Origin: Notolepis coatsorum | Lineage: Eukaryota; Chordata; Actinopteri; Aulopiformes; Paralepididae | Length of the DNA: 64,000 nucleotides | Direction of reading: 5' to 3' | Assembly (NCBI GenBank): GCA_963971535.1 | Contig: OZ020589.1 | Span: 83,228,860 to 83,292,859, forward strand | Shown here: piece after piece, positions 29,491 through 39,718 of the stretch | Numbering within the stretch: the first letter of the stretch is position 1 | Layout: every line of letters begins with the position of its first letter | Notes under the pieces: generated by a model | Seen by the model: only the letters and a program-made list of their open reading frames with translations | The model's database searches: none | Told to the model about the DNA's origin: nothing | Translations under genes and position numbers: made by a program

Positions 29491-30603
29491 ATGTCGACCC
29501 CAGCCGACACAGACAGAGTTAGGGCAGCGTTGGCGGTCCAGATCGAGTTGACCAATGACCACACCCAACAGTTAGGTGCGGCTGCTGTGCAGGACCTCCG
29601 GGCCCAGGTCCAGCCTATTCAGGAGTCTCTTAACACTCTGGCCACCCAGCAGACAACCCAGGGTAATCAGCAGGCTGATATTCTGCACCAGCTACAGGCT
29701 CTCAGTGCAGCATTTAACACCCTTCTTTTAACCCCACCTGTCCCAGGAGTCCCAGCCAGATCACCACCCGCCGCTGCGACAGACCTTGCACCTCCCGACC
29801 TCGCACCTCGGGAGCCCCGTCTCTCCGAAACCACGTTTGACGGTAACTTCGAGGATTGTGCCACATTCATCATGCAATGTGAGTTGGTTTTCCTTCATCA
29901 ACCCAGCCGATTTACGTCAGAGGGAGCCCGAGTAGCTTACATGACTAACCTGCTCACAGGCCGAGCAGCACAGTGGGTTACTGCTTCCTGGTCTATGAGG
30001 GCTGATTTTTGTTTCTCCTACCCAGACTTCGTGGCAGAGCTCCGAAGGGTTTTCCACCACCCAGCTCGTGGCCAGGAGCCAGGAGCTCGGTTGGGCACCT
30101 TCCGGCAGGGCAGTGGCAGTGTCACCGACTACGCGCTGGAGTTCAGACTGGCCGCAACCGAGAGCGGTTGGAACGATCGGGCGCTTCATCTCACCTTCCT
30201 GAGGGGGCTCAACGACGCTGTAAGGGACCAGCTCGCGACCCGAGAGGAGCCCGATTCTCTCGAGGGCCTAATCAGCCTCGCTATTCGCATCGACGGACGC
30301 CTCCGGGAGAGAAGGCGTGAGAGAGCCCGACTGGGACCCCCAGACGTTCCCCAGATCCCCCGTACTCGTGACAGTACTGCTGTCCGTCCTGCCCCCTCCG
30401 CGACTGGTGGTCCTTTCCCCTCCCGGTCTGTGACCGAGGAGGAACCCATGCAGCTGGGACGCACACACCTTAGCCAGGCTGAACGGGAGTCCAGGCTCAG
30501 GTCCGGCCTTTGTCTCTACTGCGGCCGGGATGGACACCGCATCTCCAATTGCCCTACCCGGCCAAAAGACCAGGCTCCCCGGGACCCCGGGAGATCCTGG
30601 TGA
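29491..30603 (+). CDS. chromodomain-gypsy gag
   Basis: An intact 370-codon frame from ATG 29491, 14 bp inside the LTR. The N-terminal helical region (QLGAAAVQDLRAQVQPIQES) is followed by a Pro-rich spacer, then a capsid-like domain (about 115-270, with FTSEGARVAYMTNLLTGRA and GSVTDYALEFRLAATESGWN). An Arg-rich segment precedes a CCHC knuckle at C341, C344, H349 and C354 (CLYCGRDGHRISNC). The protein forms the particle and binds element RNA. Pol overlaps in the -1 frame at the end, the usual gag-pol arrangement. This is the only fully open gene of the element. Confidence 0.85.
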   Translation: MSTPADTDRVRAALAVQIELTNDHTQQLGAAAVQDLRAQVQPIQESLNTLATQQTTQGNQQADILHQLQALSAAFNTLLLTPPVPGVPARSPPAAATDLAPPDLAPREPRLSETTFDGNFEDCATFIMQCELVFLHQPSRFTSEGARVAYMTNLLTGRAAQWVTASWSMRADFCFSYPDFVAELRRVFHHPARGQEPGARLGTFRQGSGSVTDYALEFRLAATESGWNDRALHLTFLRGLNDAVRDQLATREEPDSLEGLISLAIRIDGRLRERRRERARLGPPDVPQIPRTRDSTAVRPAPSATGGPFPSRSVTEEEPMQLGRTHLSQAERESRLRSGLCLYCGRDGHRISNCPTRPKDQAPRDPGRSW

Positions 30604-33600
30604 GCCATTTTTCCTGTTCCCACACCCGTGCACCACCTAACCGTCTGACGAGCGTCACCCTAGCCTGGGCAGACCAACGGGCGACGGTGGAGGCACTCAT
30701 TGACTTGGGTGCTGATGAGAGTTTCCTGGACGTTGAGTTTGCCACCTAGGCCAACATTCCACTTGAGGACCTCGAGAGGCCCTTGGAGGTTTTCGCGCTG
30801 GATCAGCACCGCCTGGCTGACATCACTCAATGCACCTGTCCTGTCCTCCTCACCATTGCTGGTAACCATGTTGAGAGACTCCAGTTTTTTATTACCAGAT
30901 CCCCTCTTGTCCCAGTAGTCCTGGGTCGGCCCTGGCTCGCGATGCATGAGCCCCACATCGCCTGGTCCTCCGGCACCATCAGGGGGTGGAGCTCCTCCTG
31001 TCATGCCCAGTGTCTTCAGGCGGCGTCCAGTCCTTTGCCCCGGAGTTCCCCTGGTGTGCCGCCCCCGGACCTCTCGACTATTCCCCCCGAGTACCACGAC
31101 CTCGGGGAGGTTTTCAGCAAGTCCCGGGCTCAGGCCCTTCCGCCTCACCGGCCTTACGACTGTGCCATCGACCTCCACTCAGGGGCCCCCCTTCCCGGCA
31201 CCCGCCTCTACAGTCTGACCGTCCCTGAGAAGGCAGCGATGGAGAAGTACATCTCTGAGTCCTTGGCAGCAGGCCTCATTCGGCCCTCTTCCTCCCCGGT
31301 GGCGGCCGGTTTCTTTTTTGTTGGGAAGAAGGATGGAGACCTTCGGCCCTGCATTGACTATCGCCAACTCAACGAGATCACCATTAAGAACAAGTATCCT
31401 CTTCCTCTCATGAACTCCACCTTCGAGCCCCTCACCCAGGCTACCGTCTTCACCAAACTGGACCTCCGGAGTGCCTACCATCTGGTCCGTATCCGAGAAA
31501 GCGATGAATGGAAGACCGCCTGGTGATGCCGTCCGGCCTCACCAACGCTCCGGCGGTATTCCAGGCGCTCATGAACGACGTCCTCCGTGACAAGCTCGAG
31601 GAGTTTGTGGTGGTATACCTGGACGACATCCTCATCTTCTCCAAGACCCTCGAGGAACACGTCCAGCATGTCCGCCGTGTGCTGGAGCGCCTCCTCCACA
31701 ATCGGCTCTTCGTTAAGGCAGAGAAGTGCCGTTTCCACTCCGACTCCGTTGATTACCTAGGCTTCATCGTGGAGAGCGGCCTGACCCGAGCTGACCCTCG
31801 CAAGATCTGGGCCGTGGAGGAGTGGCCGGAACCCACCTCTCGGAAGGAGCTACAGAGCTTCCTCGGGTTCGCAAACTTCTACCGGAGATTCATCCGGAAC
31901 TACAGCCAGGTGGCGGAACCACTTACCAGGCTGACCTCTCCCTCCCTGCCGTTTGACTGGTCTCCAGCGGCCTGCGCTGCGTTCCGTTCCCTCAAGAAGA
32001 GGTTCACCACCGCCCCGGTCTTGCTCCACCCAGACCCCAAGAGGCAGTTCATTGTGGAGGTGGACGCCTCGGATACTGGACTAGGGGCTATCTTATCTCA
32101 GCGGTCGGCGACAGACCAGAAGGTCCATCCGTGCGCCTTCTACTCACGTCGTTTCCTTCCTGCCGAGAGGAAATATGACATTGGCAATCGGGAGCTGCTG
32201 GCGGTAGTGGCTGCCTTGGAGGAGTGGCGTCATTGGCTGGAGGGGGCCGAGGAACCGTTCACCATTTGGACGGACCATAAGAACTTGACGTACATCCGTG
32301 CATCCAAACGCCTCAACGGCCGGCAGGCAAGGTGGGCCAGCTTCCTCAGTCGGTTCGACTTCTCGCTGACCTTTCGCCCTGGGTCCCGCAACACAAAGGC
32401 TGACTCTCTGTCCCGGTTACACTCCAAGGGAGCTCCAACCACTGAGGATCCGACTCCCATCCTCCCAGAGGCCAGGGTGGTGGGAGTGGTCACCTTGGGC
32501 ATCGAAACCGTGGTCAGGCGTGCCCTACGTTTCCATCCCGCTCCCAGAAACGTACCCGTTCGTCGCCTCTTCGTCCCCGACTCAGTCCGGTCCCGGGTTC
32601 TCCAATGGGGCCATACCAGCCGGTTTGCCTGCCACCGCGGCGTTCATCGCACCCACCATGAGGAACGACGTCAAGGCGTTTGTTCTGGCCTGCACGGTCT
32701 GCGCCCGCAGCAAGGCCTCCCACCAGGCACCCTCCGGGCTATTACAGCCACTTCCCATTCCGAGCCGCCCTTGGTCCCATGTGGCGTTGGACTTCGTCAC
32801 GGGTCTTCCATCGTCCCAGGGAAACACGTGCCTTCTGACTGTGGTGGATCGGTTCAGCAAGGGGGTTCACCTCGTGGCCCTTCCCAAGCTTCCCTCAGCT
32901 TCCGAGACAGCGGAACTCCTGACAAGCCAAGTGTTCCGCCTCCATGGTTTCCCCCAGGACGTTGTCTCGGACCGGGGTCCCCAGTTCACTTCCCAGGTAT
33001 GGCGGGCCTTTTGCAAGGGATTGGGGGCAACTGTCAGTTTTTTGTCTGGTTATCATCCCCAGACCAACGGACAAACAGAGAGGATGAACCAAAGCGTGGA
33101 GTCTGCTCTCCGTTGTGTTGCCGCCGAGAGACCCGCTTCCTGGAGCCGGTTCCTTCCCTGGGTCGAGTACGCCATCAACTCCCTGGTCAGTTCCGCCACC
33201 GGCCTCTCGCCATTCGAGGTATCCCTGGGCTACCAACCCCCTCTTTTCCCTGCACAGGAGTCGGAAGTGGCAGTTCCCTCCGTGCAGGATCATCTCGACC
33301 GGTGTCGTCAGGTCTGGGAGATCACCAGGACTGCGCTGCTCCGGTCATCGGAGCGCACCAGTCGTGGAGCTGACCGACACCGGATCCCTGCGCCGACGTA
33401 CCACCCTGGGCAAAGGGTATGGTTGTCCGCCAAGGATCTTCCGCTTCGATCCTCGGCCAATAAGCTTAACCCCCGGTTCGTCGGCCCTTTTGAGATCCAG
33501 AAGGTGCTCAGTCCCGCGGCGGTGAGTCTTAAGCTTCCTGCGTCCATGCGCATTCACCCCGTTTTCCATGTGTCCCGGGTTAAACCTGTCTCTCTCAGTC

Positions 33601-33926
33601 CCCTGATGCCTCCTGCTCCAGATCCGCCTCCTCCCGAGATGGTGGACGGACACCCCCAGTGGAAGGTCCGTCAGCTCATGGACGTCCGACGGTGGGGACG
33701 GGGGTTCCAGTACCTGGTGGACTGGGAGGGATACGGTCCGGAGGAACGGAGCTGGGTCTCCCGCCAGCTCATGATGGACCCCGCCCTGATCACCGACTTC
33801 CATCGGTCCCAGCCGGGGAAGCCAAGGCCCGGCAGGTCGCCGGGTGGCTCCCGTGGAGGGGGGGGTACTGTGAGGATTGGTCCGATTACGCACGCTTCAA
33901 GGTACCAATTACCTTCGCGCACCTGA
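30604..33926 (+). pseudogene. chromodomain-gypsy pol (protease to chromodomain), broken
   Basis: Protease: IDLGADESFLD near 30697-30730, with Leu in place of the usual Ser or Thr of the active-site triplet; a TAG follows at 30748. Reverse transcriptase fingers: [19 protein letters not shown] (31325-31380). Around 31520 about 10 codons are missing and the frame shifts. The palm continues with [11 protein letters not shown] (31608-31640), then RNase H ([14 protein letters not shown], 32056-32095; TDHKNLTYI, 32270-32300). A second shift near 32640 removes the His pair region of the integrase finger, while ACTVCARSK remains. The DDE core is readable: [19 protein letters not shown] and [11 protein letters not shown]. 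The C-terminus (33655-33800) is a chromodomain ([20 protein letters not shown]), thought to steer integration to marked chromatin. Inactive. Confidence 0.9.
33852..33868 (+). promoter_or_regulatory. polypurine tract
   Basis: gtggaggggggggtac lies directly before the 3' LTR start TGTGAGG, as expected for the plus-strand primer. Confidence 0.6.
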
Positions 33927-34640
33927 AGTGAGTTCTAATCAGCTCGGTGGAGCCCTTATATACTCTGGTGTTCCTAACGTTCTGTGTCGGGTCGTTTTGG
34001 ATTACCACTGGCTGCTGCTTGTTCCCTCCCGTGTTGTACCTCGTCTGTTTTTCTCCAGGACGTCTATGGAAGTCGCCGCTGTTGCTTTTCTCTGCCATCC
34101 GTTGGATCTGTGCCTCGTTGCCCGCTTTGCGCAATTGCGCCTGGGTGAGTTTTGGAACGTACTTTTTTGGATACTCTGTTTTTCCTCGCATCTTCCTGAC
34201 TCTGGACCTTTCTGTTTTTTGTGTGTTTGGGTAACCCTGAAGATGTGCCGTTTTTGTTTGTACTGGACTCAGCTAAACTTGTGTGTTTGGTAAAAACTGA
34301 AGATTTGTCACTTGTGTTTATACTGGACTCAGCTAAGGAGGACTGGACTGCCTTGTATTCCGTTCGCTTGTTTGTTGACAATTCTCTCTCTCTCTGTTCC
34401 TCCCCGAGTGGATCTTCAAGTAGCTGCAGAGCCGCAGAGTCAGAGGCGCAACGCCACAGTGCCGTCTCTGCTCTGAGATGAGCTGCAGAGCCGCAGACAA
34501 CTCTGCCAAGAACATTCCCCACTTGTGCTTTAGTTGTTTTTGCTAGTCTCTGTTATTGGAAATAAATACGCCCTGGTTTTTGGCTAACTCTGAACTACCT
34601 GTCTGTGCCGTGCTGTTGGGGTTGGTAACAAACCATAACA
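33869..34640 (+). repeat. 3' LTR of chromodomain gypsy element
   Basis: 772 bp, same length as the 5' LTR. By-eye differences include gattccgc/gattacgc near the start, aacactg/aaccctg and tgaaacgag/tgagatgag. The TSD copy gtaat follows. Confidence 0.9.
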
Positions 34641-34762
34641 GTAATATTCTTACACAATAAAGAAAAATCATCATGCGATTAAATGCATAAATTTTTTTTA
34701 CTTTTAATTCTTTCTGTAGTTAATTAATCTAAATTAATGCGATAAAGTGCCAGCCCTAATTT

Positions 34763-35244
34763 TATATATATTTTTTTATTATCTTTTTCCCCCTCCTTTT
34801 TCCGATTTTTCTCCCATCCCACTGTTAGTCGTTATGCCAATTCCCAACCCCCTTCCTGGTTGTTGCGCACTTTCCACTACTGTTGGTCCGAGAGGCCGGA
34901 GACTGTCACATGCTTTCCTCCGACGCATGTACAGCCAGCCAGCCGGCAGCCAGCCTGGCCGCGCAGATTCTCACTGAGAGAGTGTAACGTGTGGGAGGCC
35001 GCACTACCTCTCTCCAGATCCTACCCTCGCTGAGCAGGCGCCCCGACCGAACTGTAGGGGTCGCTGTCCACAACGCCCAGGACCCACCCGCCAGCTTTCC
35101 CCACCCCCTAATACTGCCAATTGTATTAGTGTTAACGGCCAGCCAAGCTGGTGACAACCCCGGGAGCTGGATTCGAACACGCGAACCCAGCGTCTCCAGC
35201 GTTGGTGACGAACGCAATCTCCGCTACGCCACCTGACCGCCCTC
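34763..35244 (-). mobile_element. tRNA-headed SINE, copy 2 (divergent)
   Basis: 482 bp with the 13-bp TSD ccagccctaattt (34750-34762 and 35245-35257). The minus-strand head reads GGGCGGTCAGGTGGCGTAGC, then a B-box GGTTCGCGTGTTCGAATCC-like motif. Shares with copies 1 and 3 the segment tgtccacaacgcccNNgacc and the ctaatactgccaa word, but the tail half differs strongly. It entered DNA just right of the chromodomain-gypsy element. Confidence 0.85.
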
Positions 35245-35257
35245 CCAGCCCTAATTT

Positions 35258-35828
35258 AAACTTAAAAAATAATAATAAATTTACATTTAGTCATTTAGCT
35301 GACGCTTTTATCCAAAGCGACTTGGTATGATTAATCTGAGCTATTGTTAATACAGCTCTATTTTGTATTGATGATGATAATAAAATCTTGAATCTTGATT
35401 ACTATCTTGACTATTTTCCTTTATCCTCTTATAATATCTCACAATGGGTTGATGTTTCATAGAGTCGTTGGGCCTCATGCATGAAGCAATATAAGAACAG
35501 ATTTCGTTCTTAACTAGCATTTCCTCTTACTTTTTCTTACCTGGGATTCAGCAAAGTTTTCTTATTGTTGCTTTTTTCTCAGGCAAGAACAAATTATAAG
35601 AGTGGTCGAGAGCACTCTTACCGAAATAAGAAGCTCTTACCCAAAATGAAAATAAAATACAAAAAAGCATACCATTGGTTAATTGCCCCCAAATACGACT
35701 TTAAAAATACAGAACTTTTCAATAATAATAATAATAATAATTATTATTATTATAACTTATTGCATGCGTTCTGTCTGAAATGGATTATATATTACTGTTA
35801 GAACAGTTATGCGCTGGCCACCCAGGCC
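35258..35828. other. non-coding; fish-repeat-like motif and (aat)/(att) tract
   Basis: 35282-35322 contains a short segment (tttagctgacgcttttatcc) that I recall as widespread in fish intergenic DNA, family not certain. 35475-35640 has aataagaac and ctcttac words related to the flank at 36280-36350. 35727-35748 is a small aat/att inverted microsatellite. No gene. Confidence 0.4.
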
Positions 35829-36090
35829 ATTGATTGATTGAAGATTTTTTTAACAGATTGCAGAATGGGTACAATACAGTACAGCTCAATACACACAATT
35901 GTTAAGGGGATGCAGACCAGAGAAAGACTTTCGTCTTGTTTACATCAGGGTACCCCATTTTCAATTCATAATGACATTTATGACATACACAACATACAGA
36001 TATACAGATATATATCATGACATTTATGACATGACATACAGATATGCAGTACTGTATACGTAGCATAGAACACATATTTAGAGATCATCC
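35829..36090 (-). mobile_element. LINE 3' end, tail family A
   Basis: On the minus strand it ends CCCATTCTGCAATCTGTTAA followed by an aaa-tail and caatca repeats, like copies at 48608, 49345, 57893, 58858, 58922 and 62567. Only 3' UTR is present; no ORF. The longest related copy (62567-62960) continues into the 3' UTR shared with the LINE at 16862-17748. Confidence 0.7.
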
Positions 36091-36093
36091 CAG

Positions 36094-36350
36094 TGGTTCC
36101 CAAACTTCTGTTTTATGCGGACCACTAGATTGTTATCAAGAACATTTGCGGACCACCTCGTATGCAAACAGTAAAACATAAATAAATAAACAACTGACTT
36201 AAACCCAGTAATACACAATACCCTCTTCTTGGACCAAGTAAGGTTTCATCGATAATCCAATGTACGGTTGTTAAAAAAAACTGGGTAAGAACAGATTTGG
36301 ACTTTAAGAAGGGCTTGATGAATGTGGCGGTGGCTTTTCTTATTGTTCTC
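36094..36350 (+). mobile_element. hAT end fragment (cagtggttcccaaac type)
   Basis: Begins CAGTGGTTCCCAAACTTCTG, the same style of terminal repeat as the hAT at 54906. No opposite end or TSD is visible before the TTAA element at 36355. Confidence 0.5.
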
Positions 36351-36354
36351 TTAA

Positions 36355-38169
36355 CACATTGACCGCCAATAACGTTGTACGACGGGTTTGCTGGTCATGC
36401 GAATTCTGCCAAGCCACGGCGTACGACATTATTGAGATCATATTTTATTTTTTCGCCATGGTATTCATAATTCCGCCACCCAGCCTCTGCTGAGACAGTG
36501 GGACTCTGCACAACCGTGCAACGCTTCAATACCGCCGCCTGGTGGATGATCGGGCGAGTTACAACCGGAAATGGATCTGGTGATCTTGGTGCATCTGAGA
36601 AATCCATCCGGCAGTCACATATTGTTGCGGGACTCTAGACACACATCTGTGTATATGGATCGCTGCTAGGGATGTCCCGATCCGATCACGTGATCGGGAT
36701 CGGCGCCGATCACGTGCTTTTCAGAGGATCGGGATCGGGAATCTTTTTTAATAAAAATCGGCAGTCAAAAAAAGATTTTTTTTTAATTTTAATTTTTTCA
36801 ACAAACATGACCATGTTCACGTCTTAAACTCATACGGAGGCCTTAGTTTTGGTTTTAAATTACATATAATATATCATTAATGTATTTATTGTCACACAGA
36901 GCAGAATAATTGTCCACAACAAACACATCCCCTTTAATTTACACCGTTGCAACAAACACTTTCCCTTTAATTTTAGACGCTCACATCACAACAACACGTT
37001 GCTCCCCGAAACATGGTTATCCACTGACTTGAGCAGCTGCTAGAGGTTTGTAACTAAGCATTTTAAAATAGAAAGTCAAGCCAGTCCAACAGCAATTGCA
37101 ATGTTTGCAAGGAGGACATTTCGCGTGGAGGAAAAACTCATGAAGCAGCAGGAGGCGGAGTTTTCAGACTAACTTTTCAGATAACGGCAATTATTTGCTG
37201 TGTGACTGAGGATTATCGTCGGCGTTTCAGACCAGAATGGAGCTAATCATTACGTAAGTCGAACACTGAATGTATACTAATGTGCAAACATATATTGAAA
37301 CTTTTAATATTTCTCATATGAAGCACATATGAATGTAATAACAAGAGCCGCCGCGCTCGCGCCCCGGACTATAGGCAACAGAGGGGCTTCTTGCTCCGCC
37401 AGTTTCTGACACAAATGCGTCAAAATTGATTACTAATGTGAAAGATCGGATCGGGAACGATCGGAATCGGTAGATATTTAAAATCACATGATCGGGATCG
37501 GATCGGAAGCAAAAAAAGGCGATCGGGACATCCCTAATCGCTGCCATAACTCAATAATCGATATGATTTGGGCGTTTATTGCGCCATACAAACCGGAAAT
37601 GGATCTAGTCGATCGACGTCACATAAGTGGGATCTTTTTCCCCCAGTCTCATCGGCGAACGGTAAGAGGACAGTAACGTTACTTTCAGCTTGATTGTTTA
37701 TTCTTTTCAATGCAAACCGCTCTGATCAATATATCACCCATACTACATAAAGCATTTACTGACGATCACGGAATTATAAACGACCCCCCCCCCCCTTTCA
37801 TCCGTGCATGATGAGTCATAACGTTTAGGATCGTATTCAGTTGGATTTTTTAATATAGCGTGTATCGCGAATAAACTGCAATCGATAATCTATATTATGC
37901 GTTTAGGCCTATAACTATAGCGTTCTAGGAATTACTGCAGAAAACGATAAAAACACTTATATTCTAGACGGTATTTTCGTATGAATGAAAAAGTATAACG
38001 TTCCTACATCCTGAACGATATATAATCGATGTTGAATGGGCCATAGTAATGTCAATTTAGCAATACAATTTAAAAAGTTATAGCCCTGCAAAGAAGGTGA
38101 ACATCTCCATAGGCTTAGACTGGTGGCAGTGATCATACATTGATGGATAGAAGCGTGGCAGTCAGTGTG
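36355..38169 (-). mobile_element. TTAA-target element, copy 3, split by a hAT MITE
   Basis: Between TTAA 36351-36354 and TTAA 38170-38173. After removing the hAT insert and one TSD the length is 937 bp, almost equal to copies 1 and 2. Minus-strand orientation: the right end read inwards starts CACACTGACTGCCACGCTTC, matching the left end of copy 1; the left end starts CACATTGACCGCCAAT. The C-run at 37785-37797 is the conserved G-run. No transposase. Confidence 0.8.
36667..37536. mobile_element. 870-bp hAT MITE with 8-bp TSD
   Basis: TSD atcgctgc at 36659-36666 and 37537-37544. Ends TAGGGATGTCCCGATC and its complement gatcgggacatcccta. Sub-terminal gatcacgtgatcgg palindromes are repeated near both ends. 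No transposase ORF. It lies inside copy 3 of the TTAA element, so it is younger. The fragment at 24413 is a relative. Confidence 0.9.
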
Positions 38170-38173
38170 TTAA

Positions 38174-38836
38174 CAGACAGGTAAGCAAGAATATAAGAAA
38201 AATAATAAGAGAGTATTGTTGAATGATGCCCATTGAGCATCCTGATGGCCTGGGATAGATGTGGGGTCATAAGCAGTGTTCATTTTGGCAGCTATTTTCA
38301 TTTTAGTTAGTCATCTGCATTTATTTATCGTTTAGTCAGTTTTAGTCAACTAAATGTCTGAGCATTTTAGTCTTAGTCAGTGTTAGTCTCGATTTTGTCT
38401 TTTTTGTTTTTGTCTAGATTTAGTCGCAGAAAACTGATGATTTTTGTCTAGTTTTCGCTAATGAAAAAAAGGCATTTTATATTTTTATATTGTAAATAAT
38501 GCAATTCTATTTATTAAGTATATGTAGCACCTGTGTCACTAACAGTAACAGCTGTTCGCCACGGACCAGTTCTAGATTTGAATGAGGAGAGGAGTAATAT
38601 ACGCAGTTAAAGGAATAGTAGACCAGAGACAAGGTTATAACAGTGACCGGTATTTTATTCTCAACAGCAGCGCTAGGTAGACAATTGCAATACATACAGT
38701 GAGTAGCGTGAAGTAGTGTGAAATATCCCTTTTTAGGTTCTTTCTCTAACCACTCCTTCTTTCAGGAGGGTTAGTTCGATATCATGTTCTAGGTTGATTG
38801 GATCAACACATTTGGTTCGGTTCAGACATCTCTGAG
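38174..38836. other. non-coding; tttagtc-rich repeat and possible LTR piece
   Basis: 38275-38480 is rich in tttagtc and cattttag words, typical of a small hAT-type repeat, ends not found. 38521-38836 starts tgtagcacctgtg and contains a minus-strand AATAAAATA motif (38648-38656), so it could be part of an LTR; no partner seen. The DIRS-like element begins at 38837. Confidence 0.4.
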
Positions 38837-39025
38837 GTTCTATTTCGTTATGGCTCCGCTCAGCACCAGTTGCATAATATCTCGCTTCAGTGGATATGCA
38901 CTGAATACATTTCAAAATGTACCTTTACATAAAAACATCCATCTGACCACACCCCCATCTGCTGCCTACATAAGCAGGGGTGGGGCCACACACTCATCTC
39001 CTTCTCAAATTTCATCCACAATATA
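38837..39025 (+). repeat. left inverted terminal repeat of DIRS-like element
   Basis: Starts gttctatttcgttatggctc. From about 38868 it is nearly identical to the complement of 43850-44000 (for example ctgctgcctacataagcagg). Confidence 0.75.
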
Positions 39026-39442
39026 GTGCCTGTACACCACTTGGCGAGGAAGAAAGTATTAGCTGGAGAAAGGAAAACAGAAGAACAAGGAGATACGTTG
39101 ACATTATATCTTTATTTTCTCTCTCACTATTTTCGAGAAAATACGGCGATATTGTCTTCGTCACTGGAGTGTCTGGAAGATGATGATCCTTCTAAAACCT
39201 CCACCGTTTTTTTTTTCGTATTAGGGGCTCGCGTCGCTGATATACTCCCCAATCTGCAGTCCTCCTTTGCTGCGGCTGGATGAGTTTGGCCCTCCGGCTA
39301 TGCAGCTGGACTGTGGAAGTCTGTTGTGAGGGACTGGTTGGTTTTCGAGCCTGGGTGAGTAATGTTTGCTTGCGAGCGCCAGTTGTCTGTTAGTGCTATG
39401 GGGGCTAGCTGACAATTTTTACAAAAGCCGGCCCCAGATTAG

Positions 39443-39715
39443 GGTCCTCTGTTCGGCCTCTTAGGCGACGGCGGAGGATCTTGGTCTGAAGCCCATTATG
39501 GTCAACTAGTGGGCCGCGACCAGGACCTGGTGATCCCAGGATTCTCTGGACAAGCGGATGCTTCTCTGTCCCGTGCAGGCCCCATCTTTCACATAAAAGT
39601 GAAAGTACACCCTAACGAGGAAATGTGGGCATGGATGTTCGTTATCGGAAGATCCATGTTCAAGTCGGCTGCAGCCCAGATGGGACTTGTGCCGGCCCGG
39701 CCGTATGTCTGGTAA
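39443..39715 (+). other. 91-codon open stretch of unknown origin inside DIRS-like element
   Basis: The frame is open from 39443 to a TAA at 39716-39718. It has no ATG at its start; an AG (39441-39442) precedes it and a GT (39715-39716 region) follows the last sense codons, so it could be an exon-like or degraded ORF piece. The peptide has a plausible mixed composition (GPIFHIKVKVHPNEEMWAWM) but no domain I recognise. Confidence 0.3.
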
Positions 39716-39718
39716 AAT

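Larger units (their letters stand above)
28706..34640 (+). mobile_element. chromodomain Ty3/gypsy element (chromovirus), full length, inactive
   Basis: 5935 bp with 772-bp LTRs at both ends and the 5-bp TSD gtaat (28701-28705 and 34641-34645). The LTRs differ at about a dozen positions by eye, which suggests an insertion older than the one at 6827 but still fairly young. The internal order is gag, protease, reverse transcriptase, RNase H, integrase, chromodomain. The zinc knuckle is intact. Pol carries a stop, at least two frame-changing deletions and an altered protease site. The interior starts right after the LTR with ttacgacccg, and gag begins 14 bp inside. Confidence 0.9.
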
